This document shows, piece after piece, positions 8,706-17,682 of a DNA stretch of 64,000 nucleotides. Each line of letters opens with the position of its first letter. The first letter of the stretch is position 1. The translations under genes and the position numbers were made by a program. The stretch is taken from the NCBI RefSeq assembly GCF_001426485.1, contig NZ_LMET01000001.1, positions 232,382 to 296,381 on the forward strand, written 5' to 3'. The DNA is from Aeromicrobium sp. Root472D3 (GTDB taxonomy: Bacteria; Actinomycetota; Actinomycetes; Propionibacteriales; Nocardioidaceae). The notes beneath the pieces are model-generated. The model was given only the letters and a program-made list of their open reading frames with translations. It did not search any database and had not been told where the DNA came from.

Positions 8706-10366
8706 GCACCTCGCTCGCAGGCATCACGTTCGTCCAGGCGTCGTCCTCCGACGACCACCAGGCCCTCACGGCCACCCTGTTCCTGCTCGTCGTGCTGCTG
8801 ACCGTCGGCATCACGTTCTGGGCCAGCCGCAACACCAAGACGGCGGCCGACTACTACGCCGGCGGGCGCAGCTTCAGCGGCGTCCAGAACGGCTTCGCGA
8901 TCGGCGGCGACTACATGTCGGCGGCCTCGTTCCTCGGCATCTCCGGTGCCATCGCGCTGTCCGGCTACGACGGCTTCCTGTACTCGATCGGCTTCCTCGT
9001 GGCGTGGCTCGTGGCGCTGCTCCTGGTCGCCGAGCTGCTCCGCAACTCCGGACGGTTCACGATGGCCGACCAGCTCGCCTACCGGATGCGGCAGACGCCC
9101 GTCCGGACCGCCGCGGCGACGTCGACGATCGTCGTGTCGATCTTCTACCTGCTGGCCCAGATGGTCGGCGCCGGCGCCCTCGTGTCGCTGCTGCTCGGCG
9201 TCGACAGCCAGACCGCCAAGAACCTCACGATCGTGGCCGTCGGCATCCTGATGATCTTCTACGTCGTCATCGGCGGCATGAAGGGCACCACGTGGGTCCA
9301 GATCGTCAAGGCCGTGCTGCTGATGGGCGGCACGATCCTGATCAGCGTCCTGGTGCTCGCCAAGTTCGGCTTCAACGTGTCCGAGCTGCTCGGGCAGGCC
9401 GCGCAGAACAGCGGCAAGGGCTCGGCCTTCCTCGAGCCGGGGCTCAAGTACGGCGCCACGACGACCAGCAAGATCGACTTCATCTCGCTCGGCATCGCCC
9501 TGGTGCTCGGCACCGCCGGCCTGCCGCACATCCTCGTGCGGTTCTACACCGTCCCGACGGCACGCCAGGCCCGCCAGTCGGTCCTGTGGGCGATCGGCAT
9601 CATCGGCTCGTTCTACCTGCTGACCCTGATCCTCGGGTTCGGCGCGGCCGCTCTCGTCACGGGCGACGCCAAGCAGCGCATCATCGACTCCGGCGGCAAC
9701 CTCGCCTCCCCCCTGCTGGCCGAGGCCGTGGGCGGTGGTCCCGGCACGACCGGTGGCGCGGTCCTGCTGGCCCTCATCTCGGCGGTCGCCTTCGCGACGA
9801 TCCTCGCCGTCGTGGCGGGTCTGACGCTGACGTCGGCCTCGTCGGTGGCGCACGACCTGTACGCGAGCGTCTGGAAGAAGGGCACGGCGTCGGGCGCCGA
9901 CGAGATCAAGGTCGCCCGCATCTCGGCGTTCGTCATCGGCGGCATCGCGATCGCCCTGGCGATCCCCGGCCAGAGCCTCAACGTCGCGTTCCTGGTGGCG
10001 CTGGCCTTCGCCGTCGCCGCCTCGGCCAACCTGCCGGCGCTGCTGTTCAACCTGTTCTGGAAGCGCTTCAACACCCGCGGCGTGCTCTGGAGCATCTACG
10101 GCGGACTGATCTCGTCGGTCGGCCTGGTGATCTTCTCGCCGATCGTCTCGGGCAAGGGCGTCGACGCCACCGGCAAGAACCTGTCGCTCCTGCCGACCAG
10201 CGTCGACATCAGCTGGTTCCCGCTCGAGAACCCCGGCATCGTGTCGATCCCGCTGGGCTTCCTGCTCGGATACCTCGGCACCATCACGTCGAAGGAGCGC
10301 TCGAGCGAGGACCGCTTCGCCGAGCTCGAGGTGCGGTCGCTGACGGGGGCCGGCTCCGAGAAGTAG
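8702..10366 (+). CDS. actP: Cation/acetate symporter (ActP/MctC type)
   Basis: 554 residues from the ATG at 8702, which follows GGAGG and overlaps the DUF485 stop. It carries the SSS motifs NTKTAADYYAGGRSFSGVQNGFAIGGDYMSAASFLG, GGMKGTTWVQIVKAVLLM and TAGLPHILVRFYTVP, typical of acetate, propionate or pyruvate uptake by sodium or proton symport. With the DUF485 gene it forms a two-gene unit with its own promoter region (8183-8366) and a Crp-like site. Exact substrate preference is not visible. Confidence 0.9.
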   Translation: MSTSLAGITFVQASSSDDHQALTATLFLLVVLLTVGITFWASRNTKTAADYYAGGRSFSGVQNGFAIGGDYMSAASFLGISGAIALSGYDGFLYSIGFLVAWLVALLLVAELLRNSGRFTMADQLAYRMRQTPVRTAAATSTIVVSIFYLLAQMVGAGALVSLLLGVDSQTAKNLTIVAVGILMIFYVVIGGMKGTTWVQIVKAVLLMGGTILISVLVLAKFGFNVSELLGQAAQNSGKGSAFLEPGLKYGATTTSKIDFISLGIALVLGTAGLPHILVRFYTVPTARQARQSVLWAIGIIGSFYLLTLILGFGAAALVTGDAKQRIIDSGGNLASPLLAEAVGGGPGTTGGAVLLALISAVAFATILAVVAGLTLTSASSVAHDLYASVWKKGTASGADEIKVARISAFVIGGIAIALAIPGQSLNVAFLVALAFAVAASANLPALLFNLFWKRFNTRGVLWSIYGGLISSVGLVIFSPIVSGKGVDATGKNLSLLPTSVDISWFPLENPGIVSIPLGFLLGYLGTITSKERSSEDRFAELEVRSLTGAGSEK

Positions 10367-10385
10367 CGCGCTGCGCTCGCTCGGT

Positions 10386-10403
10386 CCGTGGACACCTCCA
10401 CGG
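10386..10403. terminator. Hairpin after the acetate symporter
   Basis: CCGTGGA-CACC-TCCACGG gives a 7-bp stem with a 4-nt loop, 20 bp after the symporter stop. It is followed by GGCC-rich sequence and no T-run. A factor-independent terminator of the actinobacterial GC-stem type is likely but unproven. Confidence 0.45.
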
Positions 10404-10497
10404 GCCGGGCGGGCCTTCCGCGCGCGGTCGGGGGATGCACAGGTTCCGGACGCTCGGCGTTCAGGTTCGTCACACGTGGGCCGGGCAGGGTGGTGCC

Positions 10498-10656
10498 ATG
10501 CCCACCCCCTCGGACGCCGACGAGTCCCCCGCGTCGCGGCGCGCGGTGCGGGTCGATCTGTGGGCCGGGACGGCCCTCCTGCTCGTCGTCATCGGCGGCG
10601 ACCTGGTCTGGCGGGTGTCGGACGCCGGACTGATCTCGGCGCTCGCCCGACGCTGA
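10498..10656 (+). CDS. Putative 52-residue single-helix membrane protein
   Basis: ATG at 10498 with GGGCAGG upstream. The product has a polar first 17 residues (PSDADESPASRR), one hydrophobic helix (LWAGTALLLVVIGGDLVWRV) and a short basic tail. Third positions are GC-rich like those of neighbours. It sits alone between the symporter and the holin-like gene. No family is recognised; a chance frame cannot be excluded. Confidence 0.4.
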   Translation: MPTPSDADESPASRRAVRVDLWAGTALLLVVIGGDLVWRVSDAGLISALARR

Positions 10657-10694
10657 CCTGCGCCCCCGGCCCGATCGCTTGTAGGCTCGCGGGT

Positions 10695-11159
10695 ATGAGC
10701 ACCCAGGACGAACCGACGATCGGCCGGCTGATCGGCGACGCGATGCGCGACATCACGCTGCTGCTCCAGACGGTCATCAAGCTCGCCAAGAGCGAGCTGC
10801 GCGTCAGCGTCAAGGCCGGCGGCATCGGGGCCGGCATGATCGCGGTGTCGGCGTTCTTCGGCCTGCTCATCATCGTGATGCTGTCGATCTCGGTGGCGTA
10901 CTTCATCGTCATGGCCGGGCTCGACCCCGCCTGGGCGTTCCTGATCGTCGCGGGCTTCTACCTGCTCGTCGTGGTGCTGCTGATCCTGCTGGGCATCAGG
11001 CTGCTCAAGAAGGTCAGCGTGCCCGAGAAGACGATCGCCGCCGCCAAGGAGATCCCGGCGGCGCTCAAGGGCCAGACCGGCACGTCGTCCCCGACGCTGC
11101 CGACGCCCGGAGCCGCAGGCCCGGGCCGGCACGTCAGCTCGCCGCGCCGGACCTCCTGA
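10695..11159 (+). CDS. Phage-holin-family (superfamily III) membrane protein, Rv3669-like
   Basis: 154 residues from ATG 10695. A helix of the form TIGRLIGDAMRDITLLLQTVIKLAKSELR precedes two membrane segments (MIAVSAFFGLLIIVMLSISVAYFI and AFLIVAGFYLLVVVLLILLGIRLL) and a Pro/Ala/Ser tail. This is the actinobacterial 'phage holin family' (DUF1469-like) that is chromosomal and not viral. The homologue lies near marP in mycobacteria. It is convergent with, and overlaps by 26 bp, the membrane protein gene on the other strand. Function is unknown. Confidence 0.8.
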   Translation: MSTQDEPTIGRLIGDAMRDITLLLQTVIKLAKSELRVSVKAGGIGAGMIAVSAFFGLLIIVMLSISVAYFIVMAGLDPAWAFLIVAGFYLLVVVLLILLGIRLLKKVSVPEKTIAAAKEIPAALKGQTGTSSPTLPTPGAAGPGRHVSSPRRTS

Positions 11160-11967
11160 ACCCCACGACGATCCGGCCCAGCAGACCCACCACCAGGGCG
11201 ACGGCGCCCACCAGGGCGATCTGCTCGAGCCACGCCGACAACGAGTCGGCCGCCCGCTCGACCAGCAGCCTCTGCACCTGCTGCGCGAACGGCGACAGGC
11301 CCTCGGCACGGTCGACGGCCTGCGGGGCGACGATCTCGGTCGCGACGCGCAGCACGCCCGCGACCACGAGCGCCCCGGCCCCCAGTCCCGCGACGGCGAG
11401 CGTGCGACGCCGCGCCACGACGAGGCACAGCGCCGCCCCGGCCAGGACGATCATGAGCCCCAGCAGCGAGTAGGTCTGGGCCCGCTCGAGCTGCTGCAGC
11501 CTCGACCGGTCGGCGGCCGTGCCCACGGGCGCCGCGAGGTCGGTCGACACGTCGAGCGACACCGGCAGGCGCTCGCCGGCCCGATCGGCCACGAACCGAC
11601 CGAGCGGCTGGAGACGCACGGTGAGCGGTCCGCTGCCGTCGCCGAACGCCGAGCGGTGCAGGCTCCGCTGCGTCTCGTCCCACGCCGCCACGAATCCCGG
11701 CTGGTTGGCCGCGGCCTGCGCGACGCTCGTCAGCACCCCCGCCGCGGTGTCCTGCAGCGGGGCCGGCACGAGGCCGCGCTGCACGAAGTCGTCGGCCAGG
11801 TAGGCCGCGACCGCGGCCTGCAGGTCGTCGTCGGTCGCGAGGGAGCTGCTGAACGTCACGTACCCGTCCTCGTCGACGACGTGCGTCGACACCCAGAACA
11901 TCGGCACCGTCACGATCGCGACGACGACCGCGACGAGACCCGCGACGAGCGCCGTCACGGTCCTCAC
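11134..11967 (-). CDS. Membrane protein of unknown function downstream of marP
   Basis: 277 residues from GTG 11967, chosen because GGGGGAG lies about 5 nt upstream and the start overlaps the marP stop as GTGA; a GTG two codons earlier is possible. One N-terminal helix (VTALVAGLVAVVVAIVTVPMFWVS), a roughly 150-residue extracytoplasmic part (DEDGYVTFSSSLA...), then three hydrophobic segments at about residues 165-185, 190-212 and 250-272. I do not recognise the family. Translational coupling to marP suggests a role in the same envelope process. Confidence 0.75.
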   Translation of the reverse strand: MRTVTALVAGLVAVVVAIVTVPMFWVSTHVVDEDGYVTFSSSLATDDDLQAAVAAYLADDFVQRGLVPAPLQDTAAGVLTSVAQAAANQPGFVAAWDETQRSLHRSAFGDGSGPLTVRLQPLGRFVADRAGERLPVSLDVSTDLAAPVGTAADRSRLQQLERAQTYSLLGLMIVLAGAALCLVVARRRTLAVAGLGAGALVVAGVLRVATEIVAPQAVDRAEGLSPFAQQVQRLLVERAADSLSAWLEQIALVGAVALVVGLLGRIVVGFRRSGAAS

Positions 11968-13136
11968 GCGCACTCCCCCGTCGACACCTCGGCGGTGGCC
12001 CGGGCGCCCTCGCGGGCGTCGTCGGCGACCTGGTCGGCCGTCAGCGCGTAGCCCGTCGACGTGTCGGACACCGATGCCGCGAAGACGACCCCCAGCACGT
12101 CCCCGCGCTCGGACACCAAGGGCCCGCCGGAGTTGCCCGAGCGCACCAGCCCGCGCACCGCGAAGGTCTCGCGCACGACCTGCCCGCGGTCGTAGATGTC
12201 GGGGCTGCGCAGCCGCAGCTCGCTGCGGATGCGGGCCGCGCGGGCGTCGAACGGACCGTTCTGCGGGTACCCCAGGACCGCCGCGGGCTGGCCGGCCTCG
12301 CCGGAGTCGTCGAACGAGAGCGGCTCGAGGTCGACCCCGTCGACGGCCAGCACCGCGATGTCGAGCCGCTTGTCGAACAGCACGACCCGGGTCGGCACCT
12401 GCCGGCCGTCGACGACGATCGAGGGCGTCTCGACGCCCGCGACGACGTGCGCGTTGGTCATGATCCGGCCATCGGCGTAGGCGAAGCCCGAGCCCTCGAT
12501 GCCCCGGTCGCAGCGCGCCTGGCCGAGCACCTTGACGACGCTGTCACGCGCCCGTCGGACACCCGTGCTGGCGAGCGTGGCCTCGTCGGGCGGCGAGACC
12601 TCCGTGATGTCCTCGGACTCGAACGGGTCGATGTAGCGCGGGAACAGGTTGGAGTCGAGCACCTCGTTGAACGACCTCAGCACCGAGGTCGCCCGGGTCG
12701 GCATGACGCCGTCGACCTTCTCGAGGATCGACGAGTCGCGCGAGGCCGTCGAGAGGTACGGGATCGACGTGCCGCTGACCGAGTAGCCCAGGGCCCACGC
12801 GGCGGCCAGCACCGCGACGATGCTGAGCGCGCTGCCCCCGACGGCGTCGAGCGATCGCAGGGGCTGCCACGTCAGGCCGCGCCGCAGCCCCGAGCCGACG
12901 AGCGTGCCGATCGCCTGGCCGACGGCGCCGGCGCCGATCACCAGGCCCAGCGCGAGCAACGAGCTCGACAGCGTCGGCATGTCGCCCGACAGCAGCCGCG
13001 GGACGACCGCGAGCGCCAGCAGGCCGCCGGCCAGGAGACCCAGCGTCGCGACGAGGTTGACCACGAACCCCTGGAAGTAGCCCGACACGGCGTAGGCGAC
13101 GAGCACCACGACGATGATGACGTCGAGGGAGTTCAC
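11964..13136 (-). CDS. marP: MarP-like membrane serine protease (CvpA + trypsin fold)
   Basis: 390 residues from GTG 13136, which overlaps the NUDIX stop. Four hydrophobic segments in the first 125 residues form a CvpA-like membrane domain (SLDVIIVVVLVAYAVSGYFQGFVVN). The periplasmic chymotrypsin-like domain has the triad H230 (TNAHVV), D259 (RLDIAVL) and S336 (SGNSGGPLV). A cysteine just before the protease domain (GQARCDRG) and one at the C-terminus (STGECA) could form the disulfide known to activate mycobacterial MarP (Rv3671c). Known role: acid and oxidative stress resistance and processing of a cell-wall hydrolase. It is part of a tightly overlapping operon with nth, a TlpA-like lipoprotein and a NUDIX enzyme. 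Confidence 0.92.
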   Translation of the reverse strand: MNSLDVIIVVVLVAYAVSGYFQGFVVNLVATLGLLAGGLLALAVVPRLLSGDMPTLSSSLLALGLVIGAGAVGQAIGTLVGSGLRRGLTWQPLRSLDAVGGSALSIVAVLAAAWALGYSVSGTSIPYLSTASRDSSILEKVDGVMPTRATSVLRSFNEVLDSNLFPRYIDPFESEDITEVSPPDEATLASTGVRRARDSVVKVLGQARCDRGIEGSGFAYADGRIMTNAHVVAGVETPSIVVDGRQVPTRVVLFDKRLDIAVLAVDGVDLEPLSFDDSGEAGQPAAVLGYPQNGPFDARAARIRSELRLRSPDIYDRGQVVRETFAVRGLVRSGNSGGPLVSERGDVLGVVFAASVSDTSTGYALTADQVADDAREGARATAEVSTGECA

Positions 13137-13780
13137 GAGGGCAGCTCGGGCAGGGGACGGGTCACGGTGTCGTCCCACGGCTGGTCCCAGCCCAGCACCT
13201 CGAACAGCCGCGCGACGATGCCGGCCGTGAAGCCCCACAGCGGCATGGGCGTGCCGACCTCGAAGGCGGGCCCCCGCCAGCCCGACGGGTGCGCGACGCT
13301 GAACCGGTTGGCGGGGTCGACGAGCTCGGCGATGGGCTGGTGCAGCACCGTCACGACCTCGAGGTCGCTGACGGGACGCAGGGGGGTCGGCGTGCGCCAG
13401 TAGCCCAGCACCGGGGTGACCGCGAAGTTGCTCGGCGGGAGCCACAGCGTCGGCAGCGTGCCGAACACGTCGACGGTCGTCAGGTCGAGCCCGACCTCCT
13501 CCTCGGCCTCGCGCAGGGCCGTCGCGACGGAGTCGGCGTCACCCGGGTCGGCCTTGCCGCCGGGGAACGAGATCTGGCCCGCGTGGTTGCGCATCGTGGT
13601 GGCGCGCTCGGTCAGGAGCAGCTCGGGCCCGTCGGCGCCGTCGGAGAACAGCAGCAGGACGGCGGCGGGACGCGCGTCGGGCGGCACGTCGGGGAACCGT
13701 GGCGACAGCTGGAACGACTGCACGGACCCCGCGAGCTCGGCCAGCGGACGGAGCCAGTCGGGCAGCGTCTCGGCCGTCAT
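13133..13780 (-). CDS. NUDIX hydrolase, CoA-pyrophosphatase type
   Basis: 215 residues from ATG 13780 (ATGA overlap with the lipoprotein gene). It has the CoAse signature LLLTERATTMRNHAGQISFPGGK followed by the NUDIX helix ATALREAEEEVGL, and a C-terminal TP/WGFTAGI segment. Family members split CoA or related nucleotides to 3',5'-ADP and phosphopantetheine; the homologue in M. tuberculosis (Rv3672c) occupies the same place. Cytosolic. No signal sequence. Confidence 0.87.
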   Translation of the reverse strand: MTAETLPDWLRPLAELAGSVQSFQLSPRFPDVPPDARPAAVLLLFSDGADGPELLLTERATTMRNHAGQISFPGGKADPGDADSVATALREAEEEVGLDLTTVDVFGTLPTLWLPPSNFAVTPVLGYWRTPTPLRPVSDLEVVTVLHQPIAELVDPANRFSVAHPSGWRGPAFEVGTPMPLWGFTAGIVARLFEVLGWDQPWDDTVTRPLPELPS

Positions 13781-14421
13781 GGCGTCACTCCCAGGTGTCG
13801 TCGGATCGCGGACGTGAGGTCGTCGTACGAGTCGTAGGCGGTTCGTTCGGTGGCGACCATTCTTCCCTGCGCGTCCACGAAGATCGTCTGCGGCAGACCG
13901 ACGACCTTCAGATCGGCCTTGGTCGCCTCGTCGGGGTCGGCCAGCAGCGGGTAGGTGACGCCGGCCGAGCGGGCCAGCTCGATCGCGGCGTCGGGATCGC
14001 CGTCCTTGTAGTCGATGCCGATGAAGCGGACGTCGTCGCCGTAGGCGTCGGCGGCGCGCGCCAGCACGGGCAGCTCGGTGCGGCACGGCCCGCACCAGCT
14101 CGCCCAGAGGTTGATGACCGTCGGGGTGCCGGTTAATGTCGACAAATCGACCGGGGTGCCGCCGCCCAGGCACGACAGCGTCGTGGCCGGGAGGGTCTCG
14201 TCGCCCGCCGCGGGCGCCCCGGCTGCCGGGCAGTCGGCGATGCCGGCCGCCTCCTTGGCCGCGGCGAGCTCGGCCGGCGCGACGGTGCTGCCGGACGAGT
14301 CGGCACCGCCGCCCCCGAACGTCGGCTTGGTGCCGTCGTCGCCATCGCCGGTGCCGGACGACGAGCAGCCCGCCACGACCAGCAGCGACGCGAGCGCCGT
14401 CGCCGCGAGGCGCCTCCTCAC
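13777..14421 (-). CDS. TlpA/ResA-like thioredoxin-fold lipoprotein
   Basis: 214 residues from GTG 14421 (GTGA overlap with nth). The signal peptide [19 protein letters not shown] ends in a lipobox (VVAGC), followed by a Gly/Ser-rich linker. A cysteine pair (IADC and LSCLGGG) precedes the thioredoxin domain, whose active site is [13 protein letters not shown], with the cis-proline region [10 protein letters not shown]. It is a membrane-anchored extracytoplasmic thiol-disulfide oxidoreductase (Rv3673c-like). Its neighbour MarP has a regulatory disulfide, so a link between the two is plausible but not shown. Confidence 0.88.
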   Translation of the reverse strand: MRRRLAATALASLLVVAGCSSSGTGDGDDGTKPTFGGGGADSSGSTVAPAELAAAKEAAGIADCPAAGAPAAGDETLPATTLSCLGGGTPVDLSTLTGTPTVINLWASWCGPCRTELPVLARAADAYGDDVRFIGIDYKDGDPDAAIELARSAGVTYPLLADPDEATKADLKVVGLPQTIFVDAQGRMVATERTAYDSYDDLTSAIRRHLGVTP

Positions 14422-15137
14422 GCCGGCCCCTGGGTCGTGACGAGGGCCGCGGCCTCGACCGGGTCGGTCGGACCGGTGCCGAACGCGGGGCACCAGCGGG
14501 CCACGGGACACGCTCCGCAGGCCGGCTTCTTGGCGTGGCAGCGACGGCGTCCGTGCCAGATCAGGCGGTGGCTCAGCATCGTCCAGTCGCGGCGCGGGAA
14601 GATCGCGGCGATCGCGTGCTCGGTCTTGACCGGGTCCTTGGCGATCTCGGGCGGCACCCACTCGAAGCGTCGCACGAGCCGCGCGACGTGCGTGTCGACC
14701 GTCAGGCCCGGCACGTCGAAGGCGTTGCCCAGCACGACGTTGGCGGTCTTGCGGCCGACGCCGGGCAGCGTCACGAGCTCGTCGAGCCGTGCCGGCACCT
14801 GCCCGTCGTAGCGGTCGACGAGGGCCGCCGACAGGCCCAGCAGGCTGTCGGTCTTGGCGCGGAAGAAGCCCGTCGGGCGCAGCACCTGCTCGAGCTCGGC
14901 CCGCGAGGCCGACGCCATCGCGGACGGATCGGGCCACGTGGCGAACAGTCCGGGGGTCACGGCGTTGACGCGGCGGTCGGTCGTCTGCGCCGACAGCACC
15001 GTGGCGACCAGCAGCTCGAACGGCGACGTGAAGTCGAGCTCGCACCCGGCCTCGGGATACGTCTCGGCGAGCACCCGGTGCATCTTGCGGGCCCGACGCA
15101 CCAGGGACGTCTCCGGTCTCGTCACGGTCGTCGGCAC
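14418..15137 (-). CDS. nth: Endonuclease III
   Basis: 239 residues from GTG 15137; a second in-frame GTG at 15125 is possible. It has the helix-hairpin-helix [13 protein letters not shown] containing the catalytic lysine, the catalytic aspartate in [11 protein letters not shown], and the 4Fe-4S ligand pattern C-x6-C-x2-C-x5-C in [17 protein letters not shown]. It removes oxidised pyrimidines from DNA and cleaves abasic sites. It is the promoter-proximal gene of the nth-lipoprotein-NUDIX-marP-membrane protein operon and is divergent from crp. Confidence 0.95.
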   Translation of the reverse strand: MPTTVTRPETSLVRRARKMHRVLAETYPEAGCELDFTSPFELLVATVLSAQTTDRRVNAVTPGLFATWPDPSAMASASRAELEQVLRPTGFFRAKTDSLLGLSAALVDRYDGQVPARLDELVTLPGVGRKTANVVLGNAFDVPGLTVDTHVARLVRRFEWVPPEIAKDPVKTEHAIAAIFPRRDWTMLSHRLIWHGRRRCHAKKPACGACPVARWCPAFGTGPTDPVEAAALVTTQGPA

Positions 15138-15249
15138 GTGCTCAAGCCTACGTGGCTCGGCGCGTATCACGCCGTCGAGCGCCCTGATGTGGGAAACTGC
15201 GCAAGGGTGCGCGTACTGTGACTCCCGATACACGACCGTTAGGAAGACC

Positions 15250-15927
15250 GTGACCGACGACGTTCTCCGCCAGGCACCGCTGTTCTCCGGCCTCGACGAC
15301 GAGGTGGCCAGCGCGCTCGAGGCCTCGATGTCCTCGTCGAGCCTGCGCCGTGGCGAGATCCTCTTCAGCGAGGGCGACGACGGCAACCAGCTGTACGTCG
15401 TCACCGAGGGCAAGATCAAGCTCGGACGCACGTCGCCCGACGGACGCGAGAACCTGCTCGCGATCCTCGGCCCCGGACAGATGTTCGGCGAGCTGTCGTT
15501 CTTCGATCCCGGCCCCCGCTCGGCGACCGCCACGGCCGTCACCGACGTCGAGCTCAAGAGCCTCGGCCACGAGGCCCTCTCGCCCGTGCTCAACGCCCAC
15601 CCCGACGTCGCCCACGCGCTGCTGAACCAGCTCGCCGGCCGCCTGCGCCGCACCAACGAGGTCGTCGGCGACCTCGTCTTCAGCGACGTTCCGGGCCGCG
15701 TCGCCAAGGCGCTGCTCGACCTGGCGTCGCGCTTCGGCCGCCGCGCCGACGACGGCATCCACGTCAACCACGACCTGACCCAGGAGGAGCTCGCCCAGCT
15801 GGTCGGCGCCTCCCGCGAGACCGTCAACAAGGCTCTCGCCGACTTCGCCAGCCGCGGCTGGCTGCGCCTGGAGCCGAGGAGCGTCGTCATCCTCGACCTC
15901 GAGCGCCTCCAGCGCCGCGCGCGCTGA
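15250..15927 (+). CDS. crp: Crp/Fnr-family cAMP-responsive regulator
   Basis: 225 residues from GTG 15250 with AGGAAG upstream. The cyclic-nucleotide domain contains [18 protein letters not shown], the phosphate-binding cassette (G-E-L...R-S-A), and the winged helix-turn-helix is [25 protein letters not shown]. Length and sequence match actinobacterial Crp/GlxR (Rv3676). It probably controls carbon and respiration genes; one predicted target is the DUF485-actP unit at 8.3 kb. The 112-bp divergent region shared with nth should hold both promoters. Confidence 0.93.
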   Translation: MTDDVLRQAPLFSGLDDEVASALEASMSSSSLRRGEILFSEGDDGNQLYVVTEGKIKLGRTSPDGRENLLAILGPGQMFGELSFFDPGPRSATATAVTDVELKSLGHEALSPVLNAHPDVAHALLNQLAGRLRRTNEVVGDLVFSDVPGRVAKALLDLASRFGRRADDGIHVNHDLTQEELAQLVGASRETVNKALADFASRGWLRLEPRSVVILDLERLQRRAR

Positions 15928-15960
15928 CCGTCCGCGCTTCCTGCCGGCGGCGGCACCCGC

Positions 15961-16070
15961 GGATTCCCCGGTGAACCCCGTTCTCCGTCACCTCACCCCT
16001 GATGCGTCCTGGGTGCGGTCAACGGAAACGGGGTTCATCCCGTTCGCTTCCGGGCTGGACCCGGGAATCC
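15961..16070. repeat. Nested inverted repeat between convergent crp and MBL genes
   Basis: Two arm pairs face each other: GGATTCCCCGG (15961-15971) with CCGGGAATCC (16061-16070), and TGAACCCCGTT (15972-15982) with AACGGGGTTCA (16027-16037). The left arms are adjacent, while the right arms are separated by 23 nt that contain a smaller GC-rich segment. It fills most of the 166-bp intergenic space and may be a bidirectional terminator or a dispersed repeat copy. Confidence 0.55.
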
Positions 16071-16093
16071 GGCGCGGCGGGTCGGGCGGACCG

Positions 16094-16864
16094 TCAGGCG
16101 CGCAGGTGGTCGAGCTGGGCGGCGACGCTGAGCTCGGCGGCGCCCCACAGGGACTCGTCGACGTCGCGGTAGACCGTCTCGACGACCTCGCGGGCCGTCG
16201 TCGCGCCCGCCTCGACGGCCGCACGCACCTGGTCGAGGCGCTCGGCGCGGTGCTCGAGGTAGAAGTCGACGACCTCGGCCGGCGATCCGATGACGGGCCC
16301 GTGGCCCGGCAGGATGCGCTCGACCAGCCCCTCCTCGACGAGCTCGCGGACGTGTGCCAGCGAGTCGAGGTAGGGCCCGAGCACGCCGTCGGGATGCGCG
16401 ATGACGGTCGTGCCGCGGCCGAGGATCGTGTCGCCGCTGAGCAGCGACGCCTCGGCCCCCAGCAGGAAGCACGTCGAGTCGGTCGTGTGACCCGGCGTCG
16501 CGAGCACCTCGATCGACAGGCCGTCGACGTCGATCGTCTCGCCGTCGGTCAGCGGCTCGGCGCCGCGCGAGAACTCCGGGTCGATCGACCGGGCCGGCGC
16601 CCCCGTCAGCTCGACGAGCCGCTCCAGCGCCTCGGTGTGGTCGAGGTGGCGGTGCGTGAACAGCACGAGGCCGACCTCGCCGGCGGCCGCCAGCACGGCC
16701 TGCAGGTGGTCGTCGTCGGACGGGCCGGGGTCGACGACGACCGAGCGCGTCGCGCCGGGCTCGCGCAGGATCCACGTGTTGGTGCCGTCGAGCGTCATGA
16801 TGCCGGGGTTCTCGGCCAGGACGAACGAGGCGCGGTCGGTGACCGTGACGGTGCGAACGCTCAT
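16094..16864 (-). CDS. MBL-fold metallohydrolase (LACTB2/Rv3677c-like)
   Basis: 256 residues, ATG 16864 overlapping the NUDIX stop (ATGA). The metallo-beta-lactamase motif is THRHLDHTE near residue 70, with ATPGHT (metal His), LSGDTILG (bridging Asp) and LPGHGPVIG completing two-zinc binding. The C-terminal helix-rich extension (FYLEHRAERLDQVRAAVEAGATTAREVVETVY) is the LACTB2-like winged-helix tail, a group that includes endoribonucleases. Substrate is unknown. It ends the DUF4177-RidA-NUDIX-MBL run. Confidence 0.87.
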   Translation of the reverse strand: MSVRTVTVTDRASFVLAENPGIMTLDGTNTWILREPGATRSVVVDPGPSDDDHLQAVLAAAGEVGLVLFTHRHLDHTEALERLVELTGAPARSIDPEFSRGAEPLTDGETIDVDGLSIEVLATPGHTTDSTCFLLGAEASLLSGDTILGRGTTVIAHPDGVLGPYLDSLAHVRELVEEGLVERILPGHGPVIGSPAEVVDFYLEHRAERLDQVRAAVEAGATTAREVVETVYRDVDESLWGAAELSVAAQLDHLRA

Positions 16865-17682
16865 GGGTTCTCCCCCAGGTAGGTCTCGAGGTACGGCTCG
16901 CCGTCGACGAGCACGAGCTGCGGCAGGATCGTCGGGAACTCCCGGCCGACCGACGCGTCGACGACCGTCGCCGCGGTGTGCGCCGCGACGTCGCGGCACG
17001 CCGCGATCGTCGGCGGCATCATGGCGGCCTCGCCGGCGTCGACCGCCGCCAGGACGCGCGACAGCGGCGCCCACGTGGCGTGGTCGGACTCGCGGCTCAT
17101 CGAGCCGACCCGCTGGCCCGCCGGCAGCGCCGCGACGAAGAAACGGGCGTCGTAGCGGCGCGGCTCGAACTCCGGCGTGATCCAGTGGGCCCAGGCGCCC
17201 AGCAGGTCGGCGCGCAGCACGAGGTCGTGGTCGACGAGGAACTCGGCGAACGACAACTCCCCCTCGTCGAGGGCGCCCCGGGCCGCCTGCATGTCGTGGC
17301 CGCCGGTGTCGGAGACGACCGTGTCGGCGTCGGGGCCGGCCAGCAGGATGCCGGTCTCCTCGAACGTCTCGCGCACGGCGGCCACGACGAGCCCCTTCGC
17401 CAGGTCGGGCGCGCAGCGGAACCGGGCACCCCACTCGTCGGCCGCCGGCCCGACCCACGGGACGTCGTGCTCGACGTCGGACGCCGTCAGCCCGCCGCCC
17501 GGGAAGACGTACATGCCGGCCGCGAAGGCCATGCTGGTCTGCCGGCGCATCAGGTACGCCTCGATGCCCTCGTCGCCGTCGCGCACGACCACGATCGTGG
17601 CGGCGTCGCGCGCCGCGACGGGCTCGGCCGACGGGTTCGCCGCCGCCTCGCGCAGCCGCCCGGGCATCGGGATGCGGTTCAT
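16861..17682 (-). CDS. NUDIX hydrolase (NUDT19-like)
   Basis: 273 residues from ATG 17682, overlapping the RidA stop. After RDAATIVVVRDGDEGIEAYLMRRQ comes AGMYVFPGGGL, a roughly 35-residue insertion and then the NUDIX helix AVRETFEETGILLAG. This split arrangement is typical of NUDT19/RP2p-type enzymes, some of which cleave CoA derivatives. It contains an EFEPRRYDARFFVA segment of the same family. The gene sits between the RidA and MBL genes and overlaps both by 4 bp. Confidence 0.82.
   Translation of the reverse strand: MNRIPMPGRLREAAANPSAEPVAARDAATIVVVRDGDEGIEAYLMRRQTSMAFAAGMYVFPGGGLTASDVEHDVPWVGPAADEWGARFRCAPDLAKGLVVAAVRETFEETGILLAGPDADTVVSDTGGHDMQAARGALDEGELSFAEFLVDHDLVLRADLLGAWAHWITPEFEPRRYDARFFVAALPAGQRVGSMSRESDHATWAPLSRVLAAVDAGEAAMMPPTIAACRDVAAHTAATVVDASVGREFPTILPQLVLVDGEPYLETYLGENP

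Noticed and set aside
10695..11159. Prophage remnant because of the holin-family gene
   Set aside because: This holin family is a chromosomal actinobacterial gene near marP; no other phage genes are present.
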